A stretch of 64,000 nucleotides of DNA, from NCBI RefSeq assembly GCF_029278605.1, contig NZ_CP119573.1, forward strand, positions 1,240,001 through 1,304,000, read 5' to 3'. Below the pieces are notes generated by a model. That model made no database searches. It was not told the origin of the DNA and worked only from the letters and a program-made list of their open reading frames with translations. The position numbers and the translations under genes are program-made. This DNA is from Cupriavidus sp. WKF15 (GTDB lineage Bacteria > Pseudomonadota > Gammaproteobacteria > Burkholderiales > Burkholderiaceae). This document shows positions 42,655-51,792 of this stretch, piece after piece. The stretch's first letter is position 1; each line of letters opens with the position of its first letter.

Positions 42655-44220
42655 TCACTCACCACGTTGGTTGGGGAAGAGTATTGCCATGCCCAGCTTA
42701 TGGTCCGAAGCAGGGCCATGGAGAGTCACTGCTGACTGTATGGTTGCCCCAGGATAGTGTTCCGCAAAAAATGGCGGAATGCCTGCTCCCTCGTGTTCGG
42801 CATCCCAGACCAGCATTGCACCGGACTTGTCCAGGTCCTCAGGCGTCACCCAGGGGTTGAAGCGATAGCCGCCGTAGCCAAAAAAGGCCGTGGGGCGATC
42901 GTCAGAATAGAACGCGGCATTCCCCGCATACCATGTATCGCCAATCACGTACTTCAGCGGCTTGCCTGTCTCGGCTTGCCATCGGGTTGTCACTTCCGCG
43001 GCAAGTTCCCGACCCGGAAAATGCGTCCGGCTTTCCTTGCCGAGGAGGATTGGCCGGCCCAGTTGATCGAGCCCGAACAACAATGCGGGAAGTAGCAGGG
43101 CCACCATCCACGCGCGGCTGAAGGTACGGAGCCGCTCCGTCGTCAGCACCGGCCTGATCTCGGTAGCGATCAGCAACCCTACGAAGCACAGCAGCGGCGC
43201 CGCCCACATGACCCGCGGCGGTCTATGCGTGATGGCCGACAGGCCCAGCGAAAAGAGCAGCGGCCCCAGGGCCAGGGCGGCAAGATAGGCCCGGTCGAAT
43301 TGACGCGGCTCCGAGGGCGTTGGCGCTGCGTTCTTGTCCTTCCAGCGCCACAGCATCATTGCGAGGAGCAGCATCGGAATGACCGCAGCCAGCTGCGCGC
43401 CGATAAACGAAACCAGCTTGATCAGGTAGGCGCCCCTGGCGGCCTCGGGCGCGCGCCGGGCAACATATTCGATAGACATGAAACCGGTATCGACGATCCA
43501 GAGCATATGCGGAAGGAACGTGAGCAGCGCGGTCGATACCAATACCCACGGACCCGGTTCGGCGAGACGACGGCGGGCCTGCGGGTGCGCCAGCACAAAG
43601 ATGGCCATGGGGATGAGATAGGCCCCCATCGAATAGCGCGCCCATAGCCCAAGGCCGGCAACGAGTCCGCTCAGGCACCAGTCGCCGAGGCGATTGTCGG
43701 TCAGTGCGCGATGCAACAGCCAGCCAAACAGCGCGCCAAACGGCATCTGCAGGATGATGTCGTTGAACTCCGGGGTGGGGAAGTTGAAGTAATAGACGCC
43801 TTCCAGCAGAAGCACTCCGATGAGTGCTTCGCGCTTGGTTGTGATGCGGCGGCCCAACTGCCAGACCGCGACAAAGACCGTTCCGATACAGACTTGGGCG
43901 GCAAGATAGCAGGCCCAAAGATTCTTGCCTGGCCACATGGTCAGAACTTCTGTTACCCATGGCCAGAGCGGCGGATCCTTCTCATACCCGAGTTGCCATT
44001 CATGGCCCCAGCCCAGCGCCTCGATAATGTCGAGTGATGCATTCTGCAATAGCAGGCTTGGCAAAAGTGTCCAGAGAATGACATGAGCGAGGACTGCCAG
44101 GGCAAGGATCCGGCTCGCGCCCAGCCGTTGCAGGGTGCCGGACCATGTCTCTAGCGCGCCGGGAAGAATTGCGGGCGCCTGCGCTACTTCGCCACGCGAA
44201 TAAGTTGATGATTTTTCCAC
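42655..44220 (-). CDS. Glycosyltransferase family 39-like membrane protein (ArnT/PMT type)
   Basis: The product is 521 residues with about 10-12 transmembrane helices. The first periplasmic loop has the ALGWGHEWQLGYEKDPPLWP block, the acidic/EKDPP motif of lipid-linked sugar transferases such as ArnT. PTPEFNDIILQMPFGALFGW follows in the PMT_2 region. The C-terminal soluble domain (about 400-521) contains GDTWYAGNAAFYSDDRPTAF. It should move a sugar from a polyprenyl carrier to an envelope acceptor in the periplasm. The start is a GTG with a weak ribosome binding site. Confidence 0.85.
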   Translation of the reverse strand: MEKSSTYSRGEVAQAPAILPGALETWSGTLQRLGASRILALAVLAHVILWTLLPSLLLQNASLDIIEALGWGHEWQLGYEKDPPLWPWVTEVLTMWPGKNLWACYLAAQVCIGTVFVAVWQLGRRITTKREALIGVLLLEGVYYFNFPTPEFNDIILQMPFGALFGWLLHRALTDNRLGDWCLSGLVAGLGLWARYSMGAYLIPMAIFVLAHPQARRRLAEPGPWVLVSTALLTFLPHMLWIVDTGFMSIEYVARRAPEAARGAYLIKLVSFIGAQLAAVIPMLLLAMMLWRWKDKNAAPTPSEPRQFDRAYLAALALGPLLFSLGLSAITHRPPRVMWAAPLLCFVGLLIATEIRPVLTTERLRTFSRAWMVALLLPALLFGLDQLGRPILLGKESRTHFPGRELAAEVTTRWQAETGKPLKYVIGDTWYAGNAAFYSDDRPTAFFGYGGYRFNPWVTPEDLDKSGAMLVWDAEHEGAGIPPFFAEHYPGATIQSAVTLHGPASDHKLGMAILFPNQRGE

Positions 44221-44480
44221 TTTGATCTTGGAAATCCGTGCGCCGGGTCGGATGTCGGAAAAGATTTGAAAATCTTGCTCATTGAACTGCTGCGCTGGGA
44301 ACCGCTAGGCGCGAACGAACGCCATTGTCGCTGTCGCAGGATTCGATTATCTCAAAGTGTTACGAAAAATTTCAAAATATGAATGTGCGAGTTGACACAT
44401 TAATGGCCGGGTGATAGCGATCAAAAGAATGATGATTAATAACCACAAAGAGAGAGCCTTGATCGCGGTAAACCCTAGTA

Positions 44481-44496
44481 GTCTAGGTTTGTAGAC
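44481..44496. promoter_or_regulatory. Candidate GntR operator
   Basis: The half-sites GTCTA (44481-44485) and TAGAC (44492-44496) are inverted, with a 6-base spacer. They lie 85 bases before the GntR start codon. GTCTA-type half-sites resemble operators of HutC-class GntR regulators (family knowledge); binding here is inferred. Confidence 0.4.
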
Positions 44497-44507
44497 CTTT
44501 ATAAAGT

Positions 44508-44529
44508 CCGGCATGCCGTCTGATGCCGG
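44508..44529 (+). repeat. Short hairpin upstream of the GntR gene
   Basis: The arms CCGGCAT (44508-44514) and ATGCCGG (44523-44529) pair perfectly around 8 bases, 51 bases before the GntR start. It could be part of a 5' untranslated region or an operator. Confidence 0.4.
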
Positions 44530-44580
44530 GGTGCCCCACGCACGGTGATTGAACCGGGCAGAGCATCAGCCTGGCCAGCC

Positions 44581-45360
44581 ATGCCGGACAAGCCATCGAC
44601 AGAACTCCTTTCCCGTAGCCGCCAGCCCGTCTACCTGCAGCTCGCCACCATCTTCCGCCGCCAGATCGAAAGCGGGGCGTGGGGGCCCGGCGCGCAGATT
44701 CCGTCGCTGGAGGCGTTGTGCCGCCAGTACGGCGTGGCCCGCATGACCATGCACCAGGCCCTGTCGCTGCTGGACGAGGAAGGGTTGCTCGAGCGTTCGC
44801 GCGGACGCGGTACTTTCGTCAAGGCCGGCCAGCGGCCACAGCGGCGTGTGTCACTGTCCACGAGCTGGGACGAGGCCGTTGCCGTGGGCGATGCCATCGA
44901 CACCGAGGCGCTGGTGGAGTCCGGGGGCAACGTGGCCTTGCCCGCCGACCTGGGCCTGCCGTGCAGCGGCCGGCGGGCCCCTGAATATCATTTCCTGCGC
45001 CGCCTGCACCGGGCGGAGGGGCGGCCTTTCGCCATCTGCGAGGTGTACATCGAGGCCGGCGTCTTTGCGCGCGAGCCGGAGGCCTTCCGGCATGGCGCCT
45101 CGGTTCAGGTGCTGGACCGCTTTCCCGGCCTGCAGGTCAGCGCCGCGCGCCAGCGGCTGACCATCGTCGCGGCCGGGGCGAAATCCGCTGTGGCGCTGGA
45201 CCTTGCAGTCGGGGCCCCCGTGGCCGATCTGCGCCGCTACGCCTGCGTTGACGATGTGATCGTGTACTACGCCCGCATTGAATTCCCCACGGAATTCGTC
45301 TGTCTCGATTTCGACTTGCTGGCCGGGTTCCGGCCGCCGTCCGAAGCCAACCCGTCCTGA
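44581..45360 (+). CDS. GntR family transcriptional regulator (HutC type)
   Basis: The product is 259 residues. The N-terminal winged helix contains QPVYLQLATIFRRQIESGAW and EALCRQYGVARMTMHQALSL, then LLERSRGRGTFV, the GntR signature. The C-terminal UTRA-like effector domain (about 100-250) contains YHFLRRLHRAEGRPFAICEV and RIEFPTEFVCLDFDL. It leads the gene string ThDP enzyme, DUF35 protein, thiolase-like protein, starting 17 bases before the ThDP gene, and is their likely regulator. An in-frame GTG 12 codons upstream is possible. Confidence 0.88.
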   Translation: MPDKPSTELLSRSRQPVYLQLATIFRRQIESGAWGPGAQIPSLEALCRQYGVARMTMHQALSLLDEEGLLERSRGRGTFVKAGQRPQRRVSLSTSWDEAVAVGDAIDTEALVESGGNVALPADLGLPCSGRRAPEYHFLRRLHRAEGRPFAICEVYIEAGVFAREPEAFRHGASVQVLDRFPGLQVSAARQRLTIVAAGAKSAVALDLAVGAPVADLRRYACVDDVIVYYARIEFPTEFVCLDFDLLAGFRPPSEANPS

Positions 45361-45377
45361 ATCATGGAACCCGAACC

Positions 45378-46940
45378 ATGGAAACCTCCCAAGCGTTGAA
45401 TGGCGCTGAAAGCCTGGTCAAGACCCTGCTGGCCAGCGGTGTCGACACCTGTTTTGCCAACCCCGGCACGAGCGAGATGCACTTTGTGGCGGCGCTCGAC
45501 CGCATTCCCGGCATGCGCTGCGTGCTGGGACTGTTCGAAGGTGTCGTCACCGGCGCCGCCGACGGCTACGCGCGCATGGCCGACAAGCCTGCCGCCACGC
45601 TGCTGCATTGCGGCCCCGGGTTGGCCAACGGCCTGGCCAACCTGCACAACGCGCGCCGCGCGCAGACGCCGGTGGTCAATATCATCGGCGACCAGGCCAC
45701 CTACCATCGCCCGCTCGATGCGCCGCTCACCGCCGACACCGAGGGCTGGGCCCGCCCGGTGTCGGTGTGGACGCGCACGGCCACGCATGCCGCGTCGGTC
45801 AGCGCGGATGCCGCGGCGGCGGTGCAGGCCGCACGCGCCGCGCCGGGCGGCGTCGCCAGCCTGATCCTCCCTTCGGACGTTTGCTGGGATGCCGGCGGTG
45901 AAGTGGCCGCGCCACTGCCGCCGCTGTCCGTGCCCAAGGTCGCGCCGGACGCCGTGCAGAACGCCGCGCGCGTGCTGCGCTCCGGCCAGCCAACCCTGAT
46001 CGTGCTGGCGGGCAGCGCGCTGCGCGAAGCGCCGCTCGCCGACGCACACCGCGTTGCCGCTACCACGCAGGCACGGCTGATCACGCCCATGTCGAACGCG
46101 CGCGTGTCGCGCGGACGCGGGCGGCTGGCGGTGGATCGCATTCCCTATTCCGGCGACGTCGCGCGTGACCGGCTGGCAGGCATCCGCAACGTGATCCTGG
46201 TCGGTGCGCAGGCGCCCGTGACGTTCTTCGCCTATCCGGGCAAGTCGCCGCGTCCGTATCCGGAAGATGCCGGGGTGCACGTGCTGGCGCGGCCCGAAGA
46301 GGATCTCGCCGATGCGCTGGCCCGGCTCGCCGACGAGGTTGGGGCAAGGAACGCGGCGCTGCCGCAATCAGCATCTGCGGCATCTGCCAACATCCCGCGC
46401 GGCGCGGTCACATCGGAAGCCGTGGCGAAGACGCTGACGGCGCTGTTGCCGGAACAGGCCATCGTCGTGGAGGAGAGCGTCAGCTTCGGGCGGGCCTTCT
46501 ATCCGGGCACCGTGAACGCCGCGCCGCACGACTGGCTGCAGCTCACGGGCGGCGCCATCGGTGCCGGCCTGCCGCTGGCCACCGGCGCCGCCGTGGCCGC
46601 GCCGGGCCGCCGTGTGGTGGCCTTGCAGGCCGATGGCTCCGGCATGTACACGCTGCAGTCGCTGTGGACCATGGCACGCGAGCAACTCGACGTCACCGTG
46701 GTGCTGCTGGCCAACCGCAAATACGCCATCCTGCTGGGCGAGCTGGCCGGCGTGGGCGCCAACCCGGGCAAGACCGCGCTCGACATGCTCGACATCGGCA
46801 GCCCCGACCTGAACTGGGTGCAGATGGCCAATGGCATGGGCGTGGAGGGCGCAAGCGCGCACGACATGGAGACATTTGCCGACCTCTTCCGCATGGCCAA
46901 CCAGCGCAAGGGTCCGTTCCTGATCGAGCTGGTCATCTGA
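45378..46940 (+). CDS. ThDP-dependent enzyme, acetolactate synthase/benzoylformate decarboxylase-like
   Basis: The product is 520 residues with the three-domain layout of 2-oxoacid decarboxylases. The catalytic Glu54 is in GLFEGVVTGAADGYARM, and the glycine-rich GPGLANGLANLHNARRAQTP follows. The C-terminal ThDP-binding motif is ALQADGSGMYTLQSLW ending VVLLANRKY. It lacks the ALS regulatory-subunit signature, so it is probably a decarboxylase or carboligase rather than the biosynthetic enzyme. Substrate unknown. It starts 17 bases after the GntR stop. Confidence 0.85.
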   Translation: METSQALNGAESLVKTLLASGVDTCFANPGTSEMHFVAALDRIPGMRCVLGLFEGVVTGAADGYARMADKPAATLLHCGPGLANGLANLHNARRAQTPVVNIIGDQATYHRPLDAPLTADTEGWARPVSVWTRTATHAASVSADAAAAVQAARAAPGGVASLILPSDVCWDAGGEVAAPLPPLSVPKVAPDAVQNAARVLRSGQPTLIVLAGSALREAPLADAHRVAATTQARLITPMSNARVSRGRGRLAVDRIPYSGDVARDRLAGIRNVILVGAQAPVTFFAYPGKSPRPYPEDAGVHVLARPEEDLADALARLADEVGARNAALPQSASAASANIPRGAVTSEAVAKTLTALLPEQAIVVEESVSFGRAFYPGTVNAAPHDWLQLTGGAIGAGLPLATGAAVAAPGRRVVALQADGSGMYTLQSLWTMAREQLDVTVVLLANRKYAILLGELAGVGANPGKTALDMLDIGSPDLNWVQMANGMGVEGASAHDMETFADLFRMANQRKGPFLIELVI

Positions 46941-47082
46941 GCATCGGCGTGCCCGAAGGGGGATTTCCGCATTCGGGAATCCTGCCTTTGGCAGATGCGA
47001 ATTGCTGCACCGCGCATAGTGCGGCAATCTGGCAGCTGTGCCATGGAAGCCCCATGGCGGCATCATTTGTGAAGGAGACACC

Positions 47083-47487
47083 ATGCCCCAACAAGGAGCG
47101 GCGGCGGGTCCGGACAAGGTCTACGCGGACATGCTCGCCGCCGGCCAGTTCCGCATCCAGCACTGCCAGGACTGCAAGCAGCACGTATTTTTCCCGCGCA
47201 ACATCTGCCCGCACTGCGGCGGTGACGCGCTTGACTGGACCGAGCCGAAAGGCACCGGCACGGTCTACTCCACCAGCGTGATCCGCCGCAAGCCCGAAGC
47301 CGGCGGCGACTACAACATTGTGCTGGTCGACCTGGACGAAGGCGTGCGCTTGATGAGCCGGGTCGAGGGCATCGCCCCGGCGTCCGTGTGCATCGGCATG
47401 CGCGTCAAGGCGCGCGTGGCGCCTGGCAAGGCAGAAGGCGAGCCCGCTCTCGTCGTGTTCGATCCGGTGGAGGGCCAAGCAAAATGA
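47083..47487 (+). CDS. DUF35 Zn-ribbon/OB-fold protein
   Basis: The product is 134 residues. A rubredoxin-like zinc ribbon with C-x2-C pairs (HCQDCKQHVFFPRNICPHCG) is followed by an OB fold (GTGTVYSTSVIRRKPEAGGD ... VLVDLDEGVRLMSRVEG). Such proteins pair with thiolase-like enzymes, as with ChsH2 and Ltp2 in steroid side-chain cleavage. Here the next gene is thiolase-like and overlaps by 4 bases (ATGA), which strongly suggests a complex. GAAGGAG precedes the ATG. Confidence 0.9.
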   Translation: MPQQGAAAGPDKVYADMLAAGQFRIQHCQDCKQHVFFPRNICPHCGGDALDWTEPKGTGTVYSTSVIRRKPEAGGDYNIVLVDLDEGVRLMSRVEGIAPASVCIGMRVKARVAPGKAEGEPALVVFDPVEGQAK

Positions 47488-48656
47488 GTCTGTCTTCTCT
47501 GCGCGGCAGCGTCGCCATCGTCGGCGTCGGCCAGGCCGGCCTGGGCGAAGCCCACGGCAAGACTGAAATGGAAATCCTGGTGGAAGCCGCCAAGGCAGCC
47601 GTGAAGGATGCCGGCATGTCGATGCGCGACATCGACGGCATCGCCACCGCCAGCGTCGGCGCCACCATGTGGGTGATGCCGGTGGCCGAGTACCTCGGCA
47701 TCAAGCCGAAGTTCGTCGACAGCACCATGATCGGCGGCTCGAGCTTCGTTTCGCACATGCTGCCGGCCATGATGGCGCTTGAAGCTGGCCTGTGCGACGC
47801 GGTGCTGGTCTGCTACGGCAGCAACCAGCGCACCTCGACCGTGGGCCGCGCCGGCATCGGCAAGGTTCGCGCCGTGCTCGATCCGCAGCCGTACGAAAAC
47901 CCGTACCAGCCGCTGAGCCCGATCACGTCGTACGCACTGGCCGCCGCGCGCCACATGCACCAGTACGGCACCACGCGCGAACACCTGGCCGAAGTGGCCG
48001 TGGCCGCGCGCAAGTGGGCGCAGCTCAATCCGGAAGCGCAGATGCGCGATCCGCTCAGCATCGACGACGTGCTCAATGCGCGCATGGTGTCTGACCCGCT
48101 GTCGGTGCGTGACTGCTGCCTGGTGACGGACGGTGCCGGCGCCTACGTGATGGTTCGTGCCGACCGTGCCAAGGACATGGCCAAGCCGCCGGTCTATGTG
48201 CTCGGCAACGCCACCGCGACATGGCACCGCCAGATCTCGTGCATGCCCGATCTCACCGTCACGGCAGCGAAGGAATCCGGCGAGCGCGCGTTCGCCATGG
48301 CCGGCCTCAAGCCGTCGGATGTCGACGTCGCTGAACTGTACGACGCGTTCACCATCAACACGCTGCTGTTCCTGGAAGACCTTGGCTTCTGTCCGAAGGG
48401 CGAGGGCGGTCACTTCGTCAGTGGCGGCGGGATTGCTCCGGGCGGTCGACTGCCGGTGAACACCAACGGTGGGGGGCTGTCATGCGTGCATCCGGGCATG
48501 TATGGGATGTTCATCACGATCGAAGCCGTGCGCCAGCTGCGTGGCGAATGCGGTGACCGTCAGGTCAAGGACGCGGAAGTCGCCGTGGTCCATGGCAACG
48601 GCGGTACGCTGTCCAGTCAGGCGACGGCGATCCTGGGGACGGCTGCCACGTTGTAA
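47484..48656 (+). CDS. Thiolase-like protein, probable retro-aldolase type
   Basis: The product is 390 residues with the SCPx/thiolase fold. The position of the thiolase nucleophile reads MIGGSSFVSHMLPAMMALEA (82-101) and has no Cys. The usual His motif is YDAFT (Y286), and the C-terminal CxG is HGNGG (370-374). Loss of these residues is shared with Ltp2-type aldolases that cleave CoA esters with a DUF35 partner (family knowledge). A retro-aldolase role is therefore more likely than thiolysis; the substrate is unknown. Translation is coupled to the DUF35 gene (ATGA overlap). A strong terminator follows. Confidence 0.85.
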   Translation: MSLSSLRGSVAIVGVGQAGLGEAHGKTEMEILVEAAKAAVKDAGMSMRDIDGIATASVGATMWVMPVAEYLGIKPKFVDSTMIGGSSFVSHMLPAMMALEAGLCDAVLVCYGSNQRTSTVGRAGIGKVRAVLDPQPYENPYQPLSPITSYALAAARHMHQYGTTREHLAEVAVAARKWAQLNPEAQMRDPLSIDDVLNARMVSDPLSVRDCCLVTDGAGAYVMVRADRAKDMAKPPVYVLGNATATWHRQISCMPDLTVTAAKESGERAFAMAGLKPSDVDVAELYDAFTINTLLFLEDLGFCPKGEGGHFVSGGGIAPGGRLPVNTNGGGLSCVHPGMYGMFITIEAVRQLRGECGDRQVKDAEVAVVHGNGGTLSSQATAILGTAATL

Positions 48657-48686
48657 GGCGCTCCGGGTTTGAATGGAAGAAGGGAG

Positions 48687-48727
48687 GCGGCGGTGGAATC
48701 GGGATTCGGTTCCACCGCCGCTTTTTT
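48687..48727 (+). terminator. Terminator of the GntR operon
   Basis: A 12-bp stem, GCGGCGGTGGAA (48687-48698) and TTCCACCGCCGC (48710-48721), is followed by six T residues. Confidence 0.92.
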
Positions 48728-48871
48728 CTTGGGCTTTGCCGGATTGCTGCTGCCGAGCGCGCCGGCACGAGCCAGGCAACGACGACGCGCCTGGTCTGTC
48801 ATTGCGACGCGCGCGCGTGCGGCAACGTACGACATGACGGGTTCTGGTTTCCAGGGCGGGCGGCACGGCCT

Positions 48872-49618
48872 TCAGAAGGATTTGCTGATTTCCAGGCCGC
48901 CGTAAAAGGCGCGCGACACGCCGGATGTCTTCTTCACGCCGGTGAAGAAACCCAGGTTCAGGGTTTGCGTGAGCGGGATTCCCGTCAATACCAGGCCGCC
49001 TTGTGTGGAGTGGTAGAACGGGTCGCCATGCTTGATCAGTTCCACACCGGCCCAGGCCTTGCCGAACACTTTGTACATCACGCGCCCGCGTGCCCAGTAG
49101 GCCTGCGGGCCAAAGGTATATGAGGCGATGCCGTTGACAAGCCAGTGCTGTGCAAACTCCTGCTGTCCCAGCAGGGTCAGCGCCAGACCCCATTGGCCGC
49201 CGTCGTTTCTGTTGTCGGCGCCTTGCGGCGAGACACGGTTGTAGCGGTAGCGCGCGCCGGCGGTGGCTTCCAGCCAGCCGGTGTCCCATCCCTTCTGGAG
49301 CCCCAGTGCCGCCTCGGCGGCCTGGCCGTTCACCGACACGGATGTGCCGTTGGAGCCGTAGCTGTAGTGGTAATCGCTCACCACGAGCTTCTGCGTCAGG
49401 TAGGGTACGGGCAACCAGCCTGATGTCACGCCCACATATTCGCTACGCTCGCCGCCGCCGGCCAGGCTGGCGCCGCCGAACAGGGTTCCCGCCCGCGCCG
49501 GCAGCGGAGATAGCGCTGCCGCGCCGGCCAGCAGGGCCATGGCCAATGGAAGTGCCAGGGGCGCAAGAGGCGCCACTGCAGGGCGGACCTGATACGGTTT
49601 GGGCATGCACCGCGTCAT
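48872..49618 (-). CDS. BcsS-like cellulose-biosynthesis-associated outer-membrane protein
   Basis: The product is 248 residues. A signal peptide (about 1-39, ending LPARA-GT) is followed by aromatic-alternating strands typical of a small beta-barrel (EYVGVTSGWLPVPYLTQKLV, LEATAGARYRYNRVS, ASYTFGPQAYWARGRVMYKV, and the C-terminal FYGGLEISKSF). This fits the BcsS family found with bacterial cellulose synthase genes. AAGGGAAG precedes the ATG at 49616-49618. It is directly downstream of the BcsA-like gene (14 bases), so the two form an operon. Confidence 0.75.
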   Translation of the reverse strand: MTRCMPKPYQVRPAVAPLAPLALPLAMALLAGAAALSPLPARAGTLFGGASLAGGGERSEYVGVTSGWLPVPYLTQKLVVSDYHYSYGSNGTSVSVNGQAAEAALGLQKGWDTGWLEATAGARYRYNRVSPQGADNRNDGGQWGLALTLLGQQEFAQHWLVNGIASYTFGPQAYWARGRVMYKVFGKAWAGVELIKHGDPFYHSTQGGLVLTGIPLTQTLNLGFFTGVKKTSGVSRAFYGGLEISKSF

Positions 49619-49632
49619 GAAGCTTCCCTTTT

Positions 49633-51792
49633 TCAGACCGTGCTTGCGCACGGTGTAATGTTGTACAGGTGAAAATCGCCGGTGGGTGTGCTGAGCCGGC
49701 CGCTGGGCGTAAGGCTGACGGTCTGCTCGGTCAGCTTACCTGCAGTGGACTGACGCAGCGTGGTGCCGGCCCCCAGGTCCAGCTCAATGCTGCTGAACAG
49801 CAACGGTGCGGCACCTTCGATGGTGGCGATGGCAACCGGCAGCTTGCCCGGGCGCAGCGGCTGCATCAGTAGCCCGGCCGCCCAGTTCTGCGCGAACAAG
49901 GGACCGCTGCCTTGCCGGCGCAGCAGTTCGGCCAGCCGTGTCAGCGGCGGTGTCTCGGTCTCCGTCAGGTTCCCCATGTCGAGCTGCAGCCGACTGCCAT
50001 ACAGGAAGGTCTCCAGCGCGCCCGTATTGCCGCGGGCATCCCATTGGAAGCGCAGCCCGACCGTAGCGGCGCCGGCCGGGTCGCCGCGACGATGGCTGAC
50101 AAAGGTGGCCACGGCCACGTCTTGCACGATCAGGCTGGGGAGGTGAATGAGCACGTCCACGGTACCGCCGCGCGACAGGCCGCCGACATGTTGTCCGACA
50201 TAAAGCGCGCCATTCGGAGACAGGTCCGAGGTGAGCCCGAGGTAAGTCGCGCCATTCACTTCGAGCGTGATCGGCAAGCGCAGCGGAAACCTGTACTCGA
50301 CGCGACGGTTGGCGGCATGGCGGCGGGCGAATGTAGCCACCGAAACGGCGGTGGCCAGCGTGACCAGCGTCCAGACCATGGTGACAACGCCCGCACCTAC
50401 CGGAATACTGCCCGTGTACATGCGGTACACCCCCACGGGCACGCTGATGGCCGCGATGCCGGCAAGCACCAGCAGTGGCGACAGCCACAACCATACCTTG
50501 CCGGAATCGGACAACTGCTTATCGGTGACTGCGAAGGGGATATCGCGGCGAAACAGCCCCATGCTGGTAGACATGAAGGCGAAGAAGCGGGCCATTGCAT
50601 ACTGTTCGCTGAGGAACAGCGAGTTGTAGCCGCGCCCCAGTTCCAGGTGTACCAGCATGGACAGCAGGTAGTAGAGGCAGAACAGGAACAGGAATGTGTC
50701 CAGCGGAGCGACGATGGGCAATTGGCCGAACAGGAACACGGCCGGCGGCGTCAGGAAGAAAATGAGCTTCTGCCAGCCCTCGAAGAAGAACAGCGCCGAG
50801 GCGAAATAGTTCAGCCGCTGCCCCAGCGTGAGGCCGCGCCCGAACAGGATGTTCTCGCGCCGGAACACCTGCATGGAACCCATGCCCCAGCGCATGCGCT
50901 GCTTCAGGTAGGTGTCTATGCTGTGTGGCGCGAGGCCGAACGCCAGCGATTCGCCGTAATAGACCGACCGGTACCCGAGCTTGTGCAGCTTGATGGCGGT
51001 GTGCACGTCTTCGGTCACGGTTTCCGTGGCGAACCCGCCGATCTCGTTCAGCGCCGCGCGCCGGACCACTGCGCAGCTGCCGCAGAAGAAGGCGGCGTTG
51101 AGGACGTCCTTGCCGCGCTGGATGATTTTGAAAAACAGCGCCTGCTCGTCCCAGACGCGCTTCTTGCCAAGGCGGTGCCCGAATGAATCGATGTTGAAGA
51201 AATCCTGGGGTGTCTGGACGAATGCCACCTTTGGGTCGCGGAAGAACCCCAGCGTCTTCATCAGGAAATCCTTGCGCGGCGCGTGGTCGGCATCGAATAT
51301 CGCGATGAATTCGCCGTCCGTGCGCGTCAGTGCCTGGTTCAGGTTGCCGGCCTTGGCGTGCAGGTTGTCTTCGCGCGACAGGTAGCGGCAGCCCAGCTCC
51401 GCGGCAAGCTTGCGCATGCTCTCGCGACGCCCGTCGTCGAGCAGCCAGGTCTCATGCGGGTAGTCCATCCATTTGGCCGCCAGCAGCGTGCGGCGCAGCA
51501 GGTCGACCGACTCGTTGTAGGTAGGAACGAAGACGTCGACCTTGAGCCCTTCCGGCGCGGGCGCCGGCTCACGCACGCTCAACCGGTACGTCATCAGAAC
51601 GAACAGCAGCCCGCTCAGGTAGCCATAGATTTCGGCCGCGTAGAGCGGAAGGGAGAGCCACGCAGCTGCATGATTGATGGTACTGATGCGCCAGCCCATG
51701 TATATCAGACCGCAAAGCACATAAATCACGACAAGCCAGGTGATATAGGGCTTGGGCGGCTCGGTCTTCATGTCGTCGGCATCGGGGCGCAT
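49633..51792 (-). CDS. Cellulose synthase-like glycosyltransferase with PilZ domain
   Basis: The product is 719 residues. Two N-terminal helices precede a GT2 domain with D119/D120 (LLDDG), D167-x-D169 (FDADH), TED (260-262) and QRMRW (298-302), the D,D,D,QxxRW set of processive synthases. More helices follow, then a PilZ domain (about 495-620) with R497-x3-R501 and D523-L-S525-P-N-G528, the c-di-GMP-binding motifs. It probably makes a cellulose-like polymer at the inner membrane under c-di-GMP control. The BcsB, BcsC and BcsZ genes of a canonical operon are not next to it; only the BcsS-like gene is. The start is the first ATG; no strong ribosome binding site is present. Confidence 0.88.
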   Translation of the reverse strand: MRPDADDMKTEPPKPYITWLVVIYVLCGLIYMGWRISTINHAAAWLSLPLYAAEIYGYLSGLLFVLMTYRLSVREPAPAPEGLKVDVFVPTYNESVDLLRRTLLAAKWMDYPHETWLLDDGRRESMRKLAAELGCRYLSREDNLHAKAGNLNQALTRTDGEFIAIFDADHAPRKDFLMKTLGFFRDPKVAFVQTPQDFFNIDSFGHRLGKKRVWDEQALFFKIIQRGKDVLNAAFFCGSCAVVRRAALNEIGGFATETVTEDVHTAIKLHKLGYRSVYYGESLAFGLAPHSIDTYLKQRMRWGMGSMQVFRRENILFGRGLTLGQRLNYFASALFFFEGWQKLIFFLTPPAVFLFGQLPIVAPLDTFLFLFCLYYLLSMLVHLELGRGYNSLFLSEQYAMARFFAFMSTSMGLFRRDIPFAVTDKQLSDSGKVWLWLSPLLVLAGIAAISVPVGVYRMYTGSIPVGAGVVTMVWTLVTLATAVSVATFARRHAANRRVEYRFPLRLPITLEVNGATYLGLTSDLSPNGALYVGQHVGGLSRGGTVDVLIHLPSLIVQDVAVATFVSHRRGDPAGAATVGLRFQWDARGNTGALETFLYGSRLQLDMGNLTETETPPLTRLAELLRRQGSGPLFAQNWAAGLLMQPLRPGKLPVAIATIEGAAPLLFSSIELDLGAGTTLRQSTAGKLTEQTVSLTPSGRLSTPTGDFHLYNITPCASTV

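Larger units (their letters stand above)
44221..44580. other. AT-rich divergent intergenic region
   Basis: This stretch is clearly richer in A and T than its surroundings (for example TACGAAAAATTTCAAAATAT) and separates two divergent genes, so it probably holds their promoters. It has two inverted repeats, at 44481-44496 and 44508-44529. Confidence 0.6.
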
